Assembly (NCBI GenBank): GCA_030762175.1
Contig: CM060830.1
Span: forward strand, 54,089,001-54,153,000
Origin: Metallyticus violacea
Taxonomy: Eukaryota; Arthropoda; Insecta; Mantodea; Metallyticidae
Direction: 5' to 3'
Length of the DNA: 64,000 bases
Under the pieces are notes generated by a model. It was not told the DNA's origin, did not search any database, and saw nothing but the letters and a program-made list of their open reading frames with translations. The position numbers and the translations under genes are program-made. Of this stretch, positions 23,311 through 35,800 are shown piece after piece (positions within the stretch are counted from its first letter, which is position 1; every line of letters starts with the position of its first letter).

Positions 23311-24540
23311 ATGGGAGTAGACGGGCTCTTGCGTGTGTGAGCGTGTAAGTGAGAAAGCGAGTTAAAAACAAATATTTCGAGGTGTACTTGTGTTTTTGCA
23401 CGAAGATGAGCTAACCTGTTTGAAACATTTGTTTTATATTGGGTTTTAATTGTGTTAAATAATTATTATTCTTATTTTAACAGTAGAACGTTCTTGTTCT
23501 TTTATATATTTAGATAGTCTGATCAGGTTGTTATATTTTCATTATATAATAAACTATAAATAATATATAAAATAAACCAAACTGTTTAAACGATTCTTAT
23601 AGCTGTCTTCCAAATCGAGAGGCTCAAGTAATGCAAGTGCAATAAAATTATTCCCATGGGTGCAGTAAGCAGCGAAGAACTTGGAGTGAGCGAGAAGAAA
23701 ACGTGATGGCTTATGCCTTAGAGAGACGGAGCGTGCTACTCCCATGGCATTTCCAATTTTGTTAACATTGCTTATAAGTGTTCAAACGACCGCCGCTATT
23801 ATGATCGACTGGAGGCAGTCTGAACAAATAAACCTACTATAAAATAAAAATAAGCAATTTGTACTACGTTGAATTCAGTTGTACTTCCGGGTCCCAGTAG
23901 TGTTCACTTTTCATTAGTTCTGCTTGTACCAGTAGTACGTGCCGGGTTGAAAGCGGTTCTAATGATGTTGCGTGTTGGTCTTCGACAGAGAGGTCAACCA
24001 GGATGAGGGGGAAAAAAAAAAAAGGGGGGTCCTCCTTTCCTTTTCAGCACCAGTTAATTCAGGAAGGAAGTAATGGGATTAGATGCACCTTCGAATGCGA
24101 TGGTTAATACATTAAGGTAGGATGTCTTCCCGAATTCAGGAAGGTAAACGAAAAAGCTCAGTGAGAAATGAAGCTTGGCGGATTTCAAAAGTGGATATTC
24201 TTTAATTTTCTCAAGTGAAAAAAATTCTATAGTTTTTGTACCGTTTGCAAGTACTAGCCCATGAATATGTTTTCCTGGATGTGGCATGTTTCATTTTTAT
24301 AGCATAGTTATGTGTATACAGAGTTATTTTCCATCTAACATAGTCATAAATAAAATATGATTATAATATTACAGTTAATGATAATATATTTATTATATTA
24401 TTGTTGCCGCGAAGATATTTCATTGTTAAATATTTCACTAACGCTCTTCTGCTAGCGCCAGGCAGCGTAAATATACGAAACAATATTGAAAACATATTAA
24501 AATAAAGAAAGTCCCTAGGATGTGATTTTAGAAAAGTCAG
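23311..24540. other. Unannotated interval with a poly-A/poly-G tract
   Basis: No gene identified. The sequence at 24007-24029 is a run of G, then 12 A, then G. The minus frame 24054-24287 (77 codons, containing EFGKTSYLNVLTIAFEGASN) is not a family I know. Confidence 0.4.
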
Positions 24541-24790
24541 TTGATTTGATTTATTTACGGACACTCTTTAACATTTCAAGTCATCAGCGTCTCATTCAAT
24601 TCAAGGCGTGAAACGGCCGATAAATTTTGCTCAGAGGCCACTTTTTTCAGGCCTTAGATTCTTTATCGTGCCGTAAATGTACGACACGGGACCCACGGCT
24701 TTACTTCCCTTCCGAAGGAAGCCATACTTAGACTTTTTAAACCCGAAAATAAATTCATCAGTCCTAGCCCGGATTGAACCTGCGATCTGG
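24541..24790 (-). mobile_element. SINE-A copy 4, head truncated
   Basis: The tail (tttgatttatttacgg) and body (catcagcgtctcattcaatt, cttccgaaggaagccatac) are typical. The sequence ends just past the B-box complement (ggattgaacctgcgatct). The rest of the tRNA-like head, including the A box, is missing. Confidence 0.88.
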
Positions 24791-25005
24791 CCAATATAGT
24801 GATATAAGAAAAGAGATAATTTTGAATTTAACTAACAAGTTTGAATCATAATAACAGTACAAAAACACTGCCCCACGAGAATAGTGCACGTTAAGGTGAT
24901 AAATTGCAATAGACAAAGAACATTGTCTATTTAGCTTCATAAAATATTTTTCCACACTGAAAGATAAAGTATTTAAAATTAGACAACGCGTTAACATTAC
25001 AGAAG

Positions 25006-25058
<53 letters not shown>
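25006..25058. repeat. (TA)n microsatellite
   Basis: A pure 53-base TA array, followed by an AATCAT-type imperfect stretch. It produces a fictitious isoleucine/tyrosine-rich frame. Confidence 0.95.
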
Positions 25059-25060
<2 letters not shown>

Positions 25061-26660
25061 CATAATCATATAATCATAGTCACTAAAATATGTCATTCTC
25101 TGAAAGCATAATAAAGAAATATTTTCAGGGACATAACTCAAAAGCCAAAAAAGATATTTCTTTATTTACTTCCACAAAATTAATACCCAAATATTCATGG
25201 ATTGGAGCACAGAGGAGAGAAGATTTCCTTCTTTTATTCCCTTCAGAATAATTAAATAAATATGAAACAATTTAATCCGGAAACATAAACATGCTTTAGT
25301 ACAAAACCTCCAAAGCAAACGAATACATTTCCACACATATAAAATAATGTACCCAAAGGAATTCCTAATTCCATCCATTTTGACAATGGCGTTCCCAAAC
25401 TACACAATTTAAAACATTTGAAAACCTGGATCATTTGGTTAATGCAAGTGAAGTTGACGTTACACTAAAAAAATTTAGAAGGTAGTCCCAGCAAGGAGGC
25501 ATCGTTCACATGGAAAGATTAACTGAATACGAATCAAGTAACGACAGCAGGGCGCTTTGGCTGATTGTAGCCAAAGGCTGGAAGTAACTACCTGGCCATA
25601 AACAAAAACCACGATCTAGTGACAGAATTTTAATAATTCACATCATTAGGAACGAAAGTAAGGAAATGGTGAATTGGTTGTCTTGACCTGTAAATGGACA
25701 AACGAACTAAATAATATCCATCAATACAATATCATAAGTATAATAAAAAAGACATCACCTTCAGAGTAATTAGGAAATAATAGCATTAATTTTATGTTAT
25801 AATGTCCTTTAATAATTATAAAGACGCCTACAGTTTAACAAAAGATATAAACTCTGCAGGGCAGAAGGGGAAACCTCAGAGTGCGTCAAAATAACATGGA
25901 AGTCGAAACTTGGATTTAACAGTCTGATCATGAAGTCACGCACCAATCTTTCTTTTGGGCCTTTCCTGATAACCATTCACCTGTGAAATTAACAAGCACA
26001 AAGGTTGGGAAGAAAAACGCTGTATTAAAATGGTATATAAAACTGGTTAATGTATACTATCATAGCGTTGAGTGTTGCAGAATTTGTTTCTAATTTGAGT
26101 GACTTGTGTTTAAGAAACCCTTTAACCGTTTTTCGTATAACCTGTCTGAAAGTATTTTATAAGAGATGCATCTTTAGGTAATGAGACAATAATATCATAG
26201 TTTGTCTGCTAATTCAATACAATTTCACTTTTTAGCTGGTAATAAGTTAAAGCTTGAATATTTTTATATTTATCCTCTGTTTAGTCCCATAGTAACACTC
26301 ATACTTGTATTCTATGTAGATTGTTTTTGAGAAGTTAACGCTGGCCTCCATTATTGATATGGACAATGCTGGAAAGGGCTCGTAGGAAAAGTCAATAATT
26401 TAACACTTTTTGTACGAATTGTTGGAGATTTTGTTTTAATTTTGGTACTGTGTTTAAACTCCTTCATTTCAGGTACCATTCTTTTGTTGGGCTATTATAG
26501 TGTTCCGTTGTTGTTATTAGGGCTTGTATTACCTTTTCGGTGTGATAATTAAAATTATTATATTCTTTGCGAAGTGTAATAAATTTGTTGGATAAAATAA
26601 ACGTTGTAATTCTGATACAAAATGTAAAGTTCGTTAGAGTGTTTATTTAAAGAAAAACAC
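25059..26660. other. Unannotated AT-rich DNA
   Basis: Overlapping short minus-strand frames (25166-25378, 25252-25434) show no motifs. Nothing else recognised. Confidence 0.4.
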
Positions 26661-26894
26661 AAATGACAAGCAATAAAGGTGGTGGTAAAAATTCACCAAT
26701 CACACCAGATTCTCAACTAAATTTGAATAGTGCGACGGAAATCCTCTAAAGTGATGAGATAGCGTAAACACCAAGTCCTGGCATTGAAGCAGAGACTGAC
26801 AATAATAGCAATATCCCCGGTTGTAAAGTAAGTAACCATTGTTTTCTCTCTGTTCCGCGTTGGGACATTTTAATTTTAAAAACTATGACGAACA

Positions 26895-27800
26895 AATATA
26901 CGGGACGTAAGAGAGGAAACTCTGTAGTGTTTTCGTCGATTTTCAAAACGTGGCACGTAATGCTTTATGACAGAAATTGTGGGAGAAAGGGCTGTCAGGT
27001 AAAATGTTGAAAGCTCTGATGGCAATTTATGAAAGAGTAAATTTCTGTGTGAATGATGTAAACCCAGGACGTAGACGCTAACAGAGGAGTTAAACAAGGA
27101 TGCGGTCTTTCCCCTCTTTTATTTAACTTATTTATAGATGACATTGCGGTGAGTTTTTAAGATCATATGCACCAATTGTGAGAGAGCAGAAAATTCCAGC
27201 GCTCTTGTATGCAGATGGCGTGGCATTGTGCTCAACTCCAGTGGCGGGCCTACAGAGATGCATTGACAGTCTGAGGATTTATCGCACTACGCAGGTGCAA
27301 TAAATCAGTGCGGAGATAGCAAAGACTTTCGCTTTTAAAAAAGGGTCGGTTTGCAGCATGGAAGAATCTTGGCATTATCAGGGGGGACGGATCCAGAATG
27401 TTAAAGGCATCATATATTTAGGTATTATCTTAACAATGAACGGTGAATGGTCAAGACACACGGACTACATAAAAGGAAAAGCGAGCAGATAGCTGGGGCA
27501 GCTGTTCACCTCAGTGACGAGGGTTGTCAGCACTTTACAACCAGTGTACAATTCAAAAATAAATCATGGCTTTGAAGTGTGGTGTGGGAACAAGCAGACA
27601 ATCAACAACAAATTCAGATTAACTTTTTGAAAAGAATTCTAGGGGTTAATAGGAGTGCGGCAAATTGTGGGGTAAGAAAAGAGTTCGGCAGTGTTTGTGA
27701 TACTTTATTTTTTAAAATCATGGAGATTAAATATTGGTGAGACCTAATAAGGGGGACAGACATAAAGTTAAAATTCTTTTGCTATCAGGAACAATCGAAA
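26895..27800 (+). pseudogene. LINE reverse transcriptase remnant
   Basis: Across shifting frames the plus strand reads VFVDFQNVARNAL (RT motif A region, normally VDFxKAFD), then KLWEKGLSGKMLKALMAIYE and the RT signature NRGVKQGCGLSPLLFNLFI with DDI. ALLYADGVALCS follows; it is the catalytic YADD motif with the second Asp changed to Gly. IYLGIILTMNGEW and QINFLKRILGVNRSAA, in the thumb and C-terminal region, come next. LINE reverse transcriptases copy their RNA at a nicked target. Multiple stops and the YADG change make this copy dead. An upstream stretch from 26663 (MTSNKGGGKNSPITPD, broken by stops) could be a decayed ORF1 or linker, which is speculative. The clade is not assigned. Confidence 0.85.
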
Positions 27801-28668
27801 AACCTGGAACCTGGGAACTGGACATCTACCATAAAAGGATTTGGAAGAAATAGGAATGGGATGGGCATGGGAGATGGGAGTTAGAAATAGAAGAAATGTT
27901 TTGAAACGGTTTTTATTATGACGTTGCGGTTGTTGTTGTTGTTGAGGGTCCCACTTCAAACCCCGGGTAATTCAGGGACCCGAAGTCGCCTTTAGTATCA
28001 GAGTGGCAGCGGGAGGAGGGAGATGGAAGGAGGAGGCTCAAATCACAAAATTTGCTTCTTTGGACGCCTAATGGTGCTTATCCTCTCGACACTTTGTTGT
28101 CGGCCAGCTGGTCGTTGCCTCTTTGACATGTTTGGAATTGCATCTACCGCCCTACAACTGCTTTGTGTGTCTCTCGACTTTCACTTTCCTACTGTATCTG
28201 GGAGACTGCGTCCTAATAATTACTGACCGGAGATGCCTTCTGGAGACTGCCCTCTACTGTCTGGAACTGCGATCTGGTGAAGCCTCTACTCTCTCTGGTA
28301 ACGCGATGTTGGCAATCAAAAAAGTGCGTTTGCAAAGTTGTTTTCTCTTATATACTAAATTCAAAAGTGTCCCCACGTGGTAACATGAGCTCACGGGGGT
28401 CACAGCATAGTGCCCACAGGTTCTGAGCCTTCAAAATATTTAAATATTATTGGTGAGCTCTCGTGCTCCCAAACGCGCTCACTTTAAATCCAACTCTTTG
28501 ATTGGTGAGTTCATGATCATTGATGTGGTGACGTCATCGCCAGCACCTGTTCACTTTCTAACTTTAACGAATTTCAGAGCATCTCCAGCAACTAAGACAC
28601 AAAGGACACCTGCATGTATTTAGCTTTTGTCATAATAGAGACCCATTACTCTAGCCATTAGTAAAGGA
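27801..28668. other. Unannotated interval, relatively GC-rich
   Basis: The region at 28020-28380 is less AT-rich and holds overlapping plus frames (67 and 86 codons) with no recognised family. The near-repeats ggagactgcgtcctaat and ctggagactgccctctac hint at a local duplication. The left target-site duplication of the next SINE ends this interval. Confidence 0.4.
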
Positions 28669-28933
28669 ACGAATAGTGTTTAACGCCCGTTTTTGCTACA
28701 TAGGCACCACCGGCGATGGACACTGATGATTCATGAGATGATATATTGGGAAAGGTTTTGTTTTTAAAAGAGAAAACGTTCCAGACCTAAGTTTAGGGTA
28801 CCACCCCGGAATTTACCATTTATGAGGACTGAGTAAAACCTTGAACATTTTCAGTCAGAGAGGACGGTCCTGGCGGGATTCGAACCTCAGACCTCCCGCT
28901 TAACAACCTCAGCACCTGTGGCGGTGTCTCATC
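28669..28933 (-). mobile_element. SINE-B copy 3
   Basis: Right to left: the head complement cacctgtggcgg, B-box complement gattcgaacctcagac, the gacggtcctggcgg block, catttatgaggactgag and the tail-side gtttaacgcccgtttttgct. Part of the tRNA-like middle (the cacgagtccgcgcc segment) is deleted. The 9-bp direct repeat agtaaagga (28660-28668, 28934-28942) is the target-site duplication. Confidence 0.9.
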
Positions 28934-28942
28934 AGTAAAGGA

Positions 28943-29279
28943 GGGCACAAAAGATTACAAACGTGAGCCTCTTTCCTTTCGTCAAAGGTTATGCGTCCAG
29001 GTAGCCATGAATACATTTTCGTGATACATGAAATGTTCCTGCTTGTTATCACAGGCTATATAATAATAATAATTATTGCTATTTAAATTACATAAATGCA
29101 TTCACTCTTGAACATGTGTGCGTGTGAGGACTTGTCACAGTTTGTAGGAAAGTTAGAAGAAAATTAACTTAAATTCATAGGCAGGCAGTGGAAGCTGAGT
29201 GTTTTGACAAAGTGTCACTGTAATTGCAATTAGAACCAAAAGGGGCATGAGTGAGGGATACACATATAAATGAAATGAC
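28943..29279. other. Unannotated interval
   Basis: AT-rich; no features recognised. Confidence 0.35.
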
Positions 29280-29560
29280 AGGAGAAGACAAAACTGCAAT
29301 GGCTAGGCTGCACCGAAAGCGCAGAAAATGACGGAGGTAGGCGAAAGAATATGTTCTATGTGTGACAAGGAAAATTGGAACATATTCTTACAGAATGTGA
29401 AGCTACAGAGTACTGTAGGTAGCTGATTCACTCCTAAAACTTTGTGAGGTCGAGAAGAAGTAGGGCGGATGTCTAAATTTTGGTATTGGATAAAAATAAT
29501 TAGCAAGGGCTATGTAAATTTATTAAGAAAATAAGTTGGATAAGAGAAAATCTCTTACTA
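29280..29560 (+). pseudogene. LINE C-terminal zinc-knuckle shard
   Basis: The frames give CDKENWNIFLQNV and, shifted, LCVTRKIGTYSYRM. Together they resemble the CxxC...H...C knuckle (consensus CPMCxxEEE..EHILxEC) that closes many LINE ORF2 proteins, as at 32390-32460. The fragment is short and frameshifted, so the assignment is moderate. Confidence 0.5.
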
Positions 29561-29745
29561 GAGAGGACATAACATATAATTGTACTTATATATTTTAAAG
29601 GTATCTTTATGTATTGAATTGTGCATTTCTCTCGTTTAGTATCCTGTAATTATACATTTTAAATTATTAATGGTATAAATTTTTTGTCCGACATGAAGGG
29701 GGAGGGTTGCTTCATAATGTATGAATATGTGCAATTCTGTGCATT

Positions 29746-29747
29746 TG

Positions 29748-29778
<31 letters not shown>

Positions 29779-29782
29779 TTTT
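29746..29782. repeat. (TG)n followed by T21
   Basis: A TG array of about 16 bases passes directly into 21 T residues. The right-hand side (ccctcagcaattcatacg) shows no recognisable element, so it is not clearly a poly-A tail. Confidence 0.9.
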
Positions 29783-31604
29783 CCCTCAGCAATTCATACG
29801 TGCATATGGGAGCACGAACTGTGTGAATAGACCCGTACGCTAGTTAACTACATAGTTAACTTATGTATATGTATTAATTTATGTATGCGCAAATCATTAT
29901 TGAAATAAATATTACTACTTTTTCTTTTCGTGCGAGCCCCTTATTATATTACCCATACACCCTTGCAAATAAGTAATGGTTTAAAGTTCCAGGTATACTT
30001 TAAATTTCAAATAGACCTGAAACATTGTACAGCAATAAAAAATAGAGTAAATAAGTAGAATTAAACAACAAAACGTATAACTGTTGGAGGGAAAAAATGT
30101 AACAATGCCAATGTTTAGACCGGTGAAACTTGTACACTGTTTGAATGATAGAAGCTTATTCTGTTGAAAAATTTAAGTATATTTGGGCTTTAATTCTGTT
30201 CATAAATGTCAATATATCACACAAGTCAAGAGCATTTAAACCAGCATTATCAACCCTTAGAGTGCCAAGAGATTACAGACAGGTTTCACACGTATTGGAA
30301 ACAGAGCTGCAACACATTGGAATTGACGGTGTTGTTGAAATCACAATATCTCATAAGCCTCGTGGCTTAGTTCAATGACTCCATCTGCTTGAAAGCTGTA
30401 CTTTGAACTCATACAGGGATTGGGAGGCGAGGCTTCTGGGTGCAAGTTGCGGTGTTGCCACGTCAATATTGCCAAGCATGACGCTCGAGTCAACGCCGGA
30501 ATAAACTCCGTAGCTTTCAAGCGCCTTTTAACGGAAGTGGCTGTCATTCATAAGGAAGGCTACCTGCCTCGGAAGCATGAAAGAAACATCTCGAGCTGTG
30601 CGCTAATGTGGCTATTCATACAAAGATAGAGAGCTCACGAAAGTTAGCACTCCATTCCATTGAAGGCAACTTGCATTCTGCGCTCTAGGAGAGATTACTC
30701 GTTTATATGCTTCTTGTTGTCTTCAGTTAGAAGCAATTTTGTGGAGATTTGACGTTTACGTTTGTTGTACGAACAAATTATTTCCTACCTAGTAATGAAA
30801 TAGATACCTAGCCCTCTATTTAATCCCTAAATTCTACAGAAAATGCGGAAAAATGTTAAAGTTTTTTCTATTGTAGATAAAAATACCATTTTTTTTTCTT
30901 TCAAAGAGTAATGATCATTCCTCCTGTTCGAAGACTTGTTTAACCACGATCAGATTGGTAATTTTACATTATTATACATTAATTTTAAATGATTGGAAAC
31001 TTGCTTACATCTGAATAAAATGTAAAACCCTAGAAGATATGTAAAAATATGATTATTGAAAGAAATAATGATTATTGCAATAACAATAATTATATAAATT
31101 ATTCCTCCAATATTCATTGCATTTCATTAGCGACACACATTAAAATATTGCAATACTCTATTTAAGGAATATCTCACAAATTGGCTTTCTCAGTAATGAA
31201 ATAAATACAATATATCACCAGAACAGAACTTTATAACGATATATAGCTTTACGATAAACTGAACAACATTAACATTAACAGAGCTCTGATATTACATAAA
31301 AGTTTTACACATTTCAAATGTACTAATAAAAATACATTAGAGTAAAAAATTAAACATTTTAAAACCTTCAATGGATTTACTTCTGAAATGTTCAAATTTC
31401 TAAACAATTATCGGAAATAAACCCAGGAACACCTCAGTATTGCTGCTCGGGAGGAATATGCTCTTCCTAGGTCTGTCTTCCCTCCATTATCTCTACGTAA
31501 AGCTCTCTATCTCGCGCACCGTTCCTTACGACCTACAAGCCTCAACATGCTTTAGCCTATCAGCCCAGCCTTAGCATGGTCAAATTAATGCCTCTTACAC
31601 GACA
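29783..31604. other. Unannotated interval
   Basis: A GC-richer patch at 30230-30640 carries plus frames (30145-30378, 77 codons; 30420-30629, 69 codons) that read smoothly but match no family I know. Another such patch lies at 31430-31570. Neither has visible splice or promoter support. Confidence 0.4.
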
Positions 31605-32845
31605 TACAAATAACGACTTTTAAAAATTGCTAAGTGTATGGCAGAGGAGAAAAATAGTACTACAGTGAACAAGAAATACAAAATGTTAAACATTTTTGTT
31701 ATTTAGGAGTAACCTTTAATATGAGTGGGAACTGGAATAAGGACTCGTTTATATTAATTATAAAGCACGAGGTCAACTATTAGTGTTCTGACTTGCGTTC
31801 CAGATATACCAGTAGATACAGTAGAGAGCATGTACAGTGATATGATTCTGTTCTGTTATATGGAAGTGAAATATGGGGATGGGGAGAGCTGAACATGTAA
31901 ATAAAATTCAAGTCGATTTTTGGAAAACGGTTCTCGGAATCTCCAAAGAAACGTCAAGGGGGATTGTTTTGAAGATACGGTTAATGGTGAAACAAGGACA
32001 GTAAAATGCTGGCTTAGACAAATGCAGGGAGACCATACACTCCCATCGCTAAATACCAAATGCAAATGTAAGACGAACATTTTGGGCTGTAGAGGTGGAA
32101 ACAGGGCTCAGAGGAATTGACCTGGGTTCAATATGGCAACGAGGCAATCCAATAATAAAATCTTATAAAGAAGTTTAGAACAAGGGTAGAGGATATCAGC
32201 AGTCAGGAAATCGAGGCAGATTGTAACACAAAAGTCTCCTTGAGGTATCGAATGAAATTAAATTAACCTGCGGTAAAGAGGCGTATTTGCTCGTTCTAGG
32301 GAGACAGGCGAGATTAGGAATTTGCCTGGTTTGGACTGAGAGGTTGGAAGGCTAAAAAATAACGGATATTTCTGGTAGGAAAATCTACCCATTTTGTGGA
32401 GGGGATGAGGAATGGGTGCATATTCTGGCAGAATGTACCCAGTGGGAACACCTGAGAAAAACGCTATTTCCTAAAAAACTTTTAAGGTAATTAGAGGACG
32501 ATTGGCATGCTGGGACCTGTTTGCGAACGACATTAATTGCATAAATATAGGCATTTTCCTGACCAAAGTGTGCGAAGCTAGAAGCAATTTGTTTTCTGGT
32601 AGAACGGAATATTTAGTATAATTATAAACAATATGTAATATGTTCCCATTCATATACCTGTAAATTTGGTAATTTTATGTTTATTTATTGTTATTAATAT
32701 TATTCGTTTGTATTTTTATTTGTTCCTCTTTCTAATTGTGTATCATACTTAAGCATGTACGGTCTACGACCCATGCATACAATATATTTGTAATGTGTAT
32801 AAAGAATTTTACAATAAATATACCACTATCACCACCACTACAAAT
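31605..32845 (+). pseudogene. LINE ORF2 3' half with 3' tail (family L)
   Basis: Fragments in order: YLGVTFNMSGNW (post-RT region), LLYGSEIWGWGE, KIQVDFWKTVLGISKETSRG, then CPFCGGDEEWVHILAECTQW (about 32390-32450), the C-terminal CxxC...H...C knuckle, and RGRLACWDLFANDI near 32500. Frameshifts and stops separate them. After the coding end about 300 bp of AT-rich 3' UTR finishes with acaataaatataccactatc and accaccactac, a short microsatellite-like end similar to one at 56285-56312. The reverse transcriptase core is not present, as expected for a 5'-truncated LINE. Related C-terminal shards are at 23055-23310 and 58785-58935. Confidence 0.82.
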
Positions 32846-35800
32846 AATGATCGTACGTTGAGTGCAATACCGGTAAATTCTCAAGCTAATTTTTTTTTGT
32901 AGTATATGCTTTTATTAGGCCTTTCACTGTATACAGTTATTTTCAAAGTACGTTTATAGCCCATTCCTCAATGTGCGAATACCCTTATCACTTGTCGCAG
33001 ACTTTAAAAATAACAATTAACCCCTTCATTAATACCAACAAGGAATTTTTCAAAGAGAAATTATTAAGGAGAAAGCTTGCTAAGAAAGGGCCCCCAGAGA
33101 TTGTTCCTAGAAAGGTATTCCAGTTATTAAAAAGAAACACACGAAGGGAGAAAATTAATATAACATTTTCATTTACAAATAAGATACCTTGCAATATAAT
33201 AAAATAATATTATCCTATTAAAATGTAGAAAACTTCCAATAATAAATTATTTAATGCAACAAAGTGGCAAGAAATGAAATGTAACAATTAAAAGCGAAGC
33301 AACGACAAAGCATTTACGAAAACAGAATCAATATATTAAGTTAGTGGTTGCCCCTTTTAACCAATTTTAGGTACTGGAAGACATCATCAGTTTCAAAAGT
33401 TCCAAAAATAATTCCAAATTACATGATCGTAAAAGTAATAAACAATTTTATTACAATATCCATGAAATATCTCACATGGAAAAATGGCTATCCGTTTTAA
33501 CCAGTTTACCAGCTGGCAGATATTCCATTGCACTATTCACAAAAGGTGCACATTCTTAATGCCCTGATTAATGGAATGGCTCCTTTATCCTGTTGCAATT
33601 TATCTTTAATCTTTAATAATTAACAGATTGAGTAATGGAAGAACAAGCAAAATTAGATGTGCCAAAAGCCCCACCACGACCTGTGAAACCTCAATAGTAA
33701 AAGCACTATATACATAAAAGGTACATTCATTCCTTAAATGTGTTTTTCTAAAATTCAACTAATTTGTTTCCACAAGCGGGAGCCGTTCAATCTTTTCTTG
33801 TTCATTTTTAACACAACATTTGTAGCACAATTCGTAACTATGTTAATGAATTGAATTATGCGCATGCGCTAAACCTGTGAGTCAGATTAGACTATTTATT
33901 TACTTTAACTTATAATGCTAAGATCATCACATCTTCTTTTCGACACTACCAGTATACTTACGATGCATATTATTTTAAAATAAATAGTAATTATTAAAAA
34001 CGATCATTATCGGGTTATTTTGTTGTGATCAATGGATTAAACGAATTTTAAAAATCAAAGCTTTCGCTGGTTCCTGCGGCCAGCATCACTTGGGCAGAAA
34101 AATGTATGGGAAGACAACGAAGTACGTGACCGTTATAAATGGAAGGAAGTAGATAGAAGTGGTGGGTAAATTGTAATACAGTTGCTTTCCCTTCCACTCA
34201 TGAAGCTGGCCACTGCAGTCAGTTATTAAACGGTAATTGAAACTAACAGTTAACAGCTAAAGTAGCCAGTTAATAATCAACTATATTAAAGCAGAGCTGG
34301 CCGCAAAAGCCTAATAAATTATACAGGTGCAATAATATTAATATAATTAAAATAAAACAATTTAGAAGTAAATAAATTGAGAACATAATATGAGTACAGT
34401 ACGCACAAATAAAATACAATATTTATAATGCACAAAATAAAATTACAAGAATAATTTCTACTTAGTAGTAAAATTATAACATTTATCTTTGGCACATCAA
34501 GTAATTAAGTACTGCAGAAAAAAATTAAACAAAAAGTAAGATACAATCGTGAATTTAATTTATATGATATTATAGTAAGATGTTGTTGTAGTTTAGTTTT
34601 ACATTTTGAAATGGTCTGATATTACCAGACAAAGAATTCCAAAGACAAACAAGAGAAGCTGTGAATGAGGAACTACATGAGGTAATTCAGTGTAAAAGAA
34701 TCGACAGTAGAGTGATGCGATCTAGTATCGAGGCTATGATGTGAAGATAGTTTATAAGAACATGCCAGGCAACTTGGGGGTGGAGGTGTGAAAGATGTGA
34801 TAAAATAAGCTGAGATTGGTACATTGTTCGTTCCTTAAGACGGAGCCAGAATAATAATTCGAGAGATGGAGTGATTTTTCGCGACCCCTTGCTTCCATTC
34901 TCCTTAATTGTCATTTTATACCTTACTTCACAAACTGGGGCCGTAACTCACAATCTAAATAAATCCCAGCTATCCTGACTTTAAACGGGATCATATGGAG
35001 GAAGCATAGACTTAAGTATTCACTGAAAACAGACTTTAGACTTTAATAAGGCAGTCTTTATAATGAATAGTTAACACTTGCAAGCATGATGGATGTTAAC
35101 TAAGATGAATTCTCGGGAGGAATCGTGGCACCACCTCTCACCTCGAGCTTCCACTCTCGTTTCTCATTTTAGAGCACAAAACAGCACACCGCTTCTTCAT
35201 TTTGCGCATGCGTAGACTCTAATTTTGCTTACCAACATGTAATCTTTCTCAATCGTCATTTCTGCTTCTTAATGGGCTACATCTTACAATGCATTTCCCC
35301 ACATTTATATGCCACAGTATGTTCTGGTAGACGAAAGTTGCAAATGTATGGCATACAAACGTTGAAGCTTCTGTGTTAAGACGACGCTGAGCTAGTAAAC
35401 AATCAATACGTTGCAGTAATCGAAGGAGCATCGAAAGAATTTGTCTTTCATTGGTAGGTCATTTAACCTTGTATTATTTAAAATATTTTGTATAACGTGA
35501 TTATTCCTTCTAAATGTCCCCCCCCCCCAGATTTTTTACTGACTCAGTAAAGAGGAGTATGCTGTTGTCAATATTTACTGGAGATAAATTTTATAGATTT
35601 ACAGTCATAAAATTGTTTGCCATTATATGCGATTTAGTTTAAATTCGAAAATTCAAAGCCAGAGCTTTATCGGTTTCACAAGTTCGGCAATAAATGTAGA
35701 TTTTTAGATCGTCAGCGTAAAGGTGATATCTATAGTGTTTTATTGAATCTGAAATATTAATATACATTCAGAAAAGAAAGGTTCCAACACCGAAATCCTC

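Noticed and set aside
24764..25141. 125-codon minus-strand frame
   Set aside because: Its middle is the (TA)n array read as Ile-Tyr repeats and its far end is SINE-A sequence.
30350..30415. Another tRNA-like head (cctcgtggcttagttcaatg)
   Set aside because: The opening looks like an A-box region, but no B box matching ggttcgaatcc follows at the right distance.
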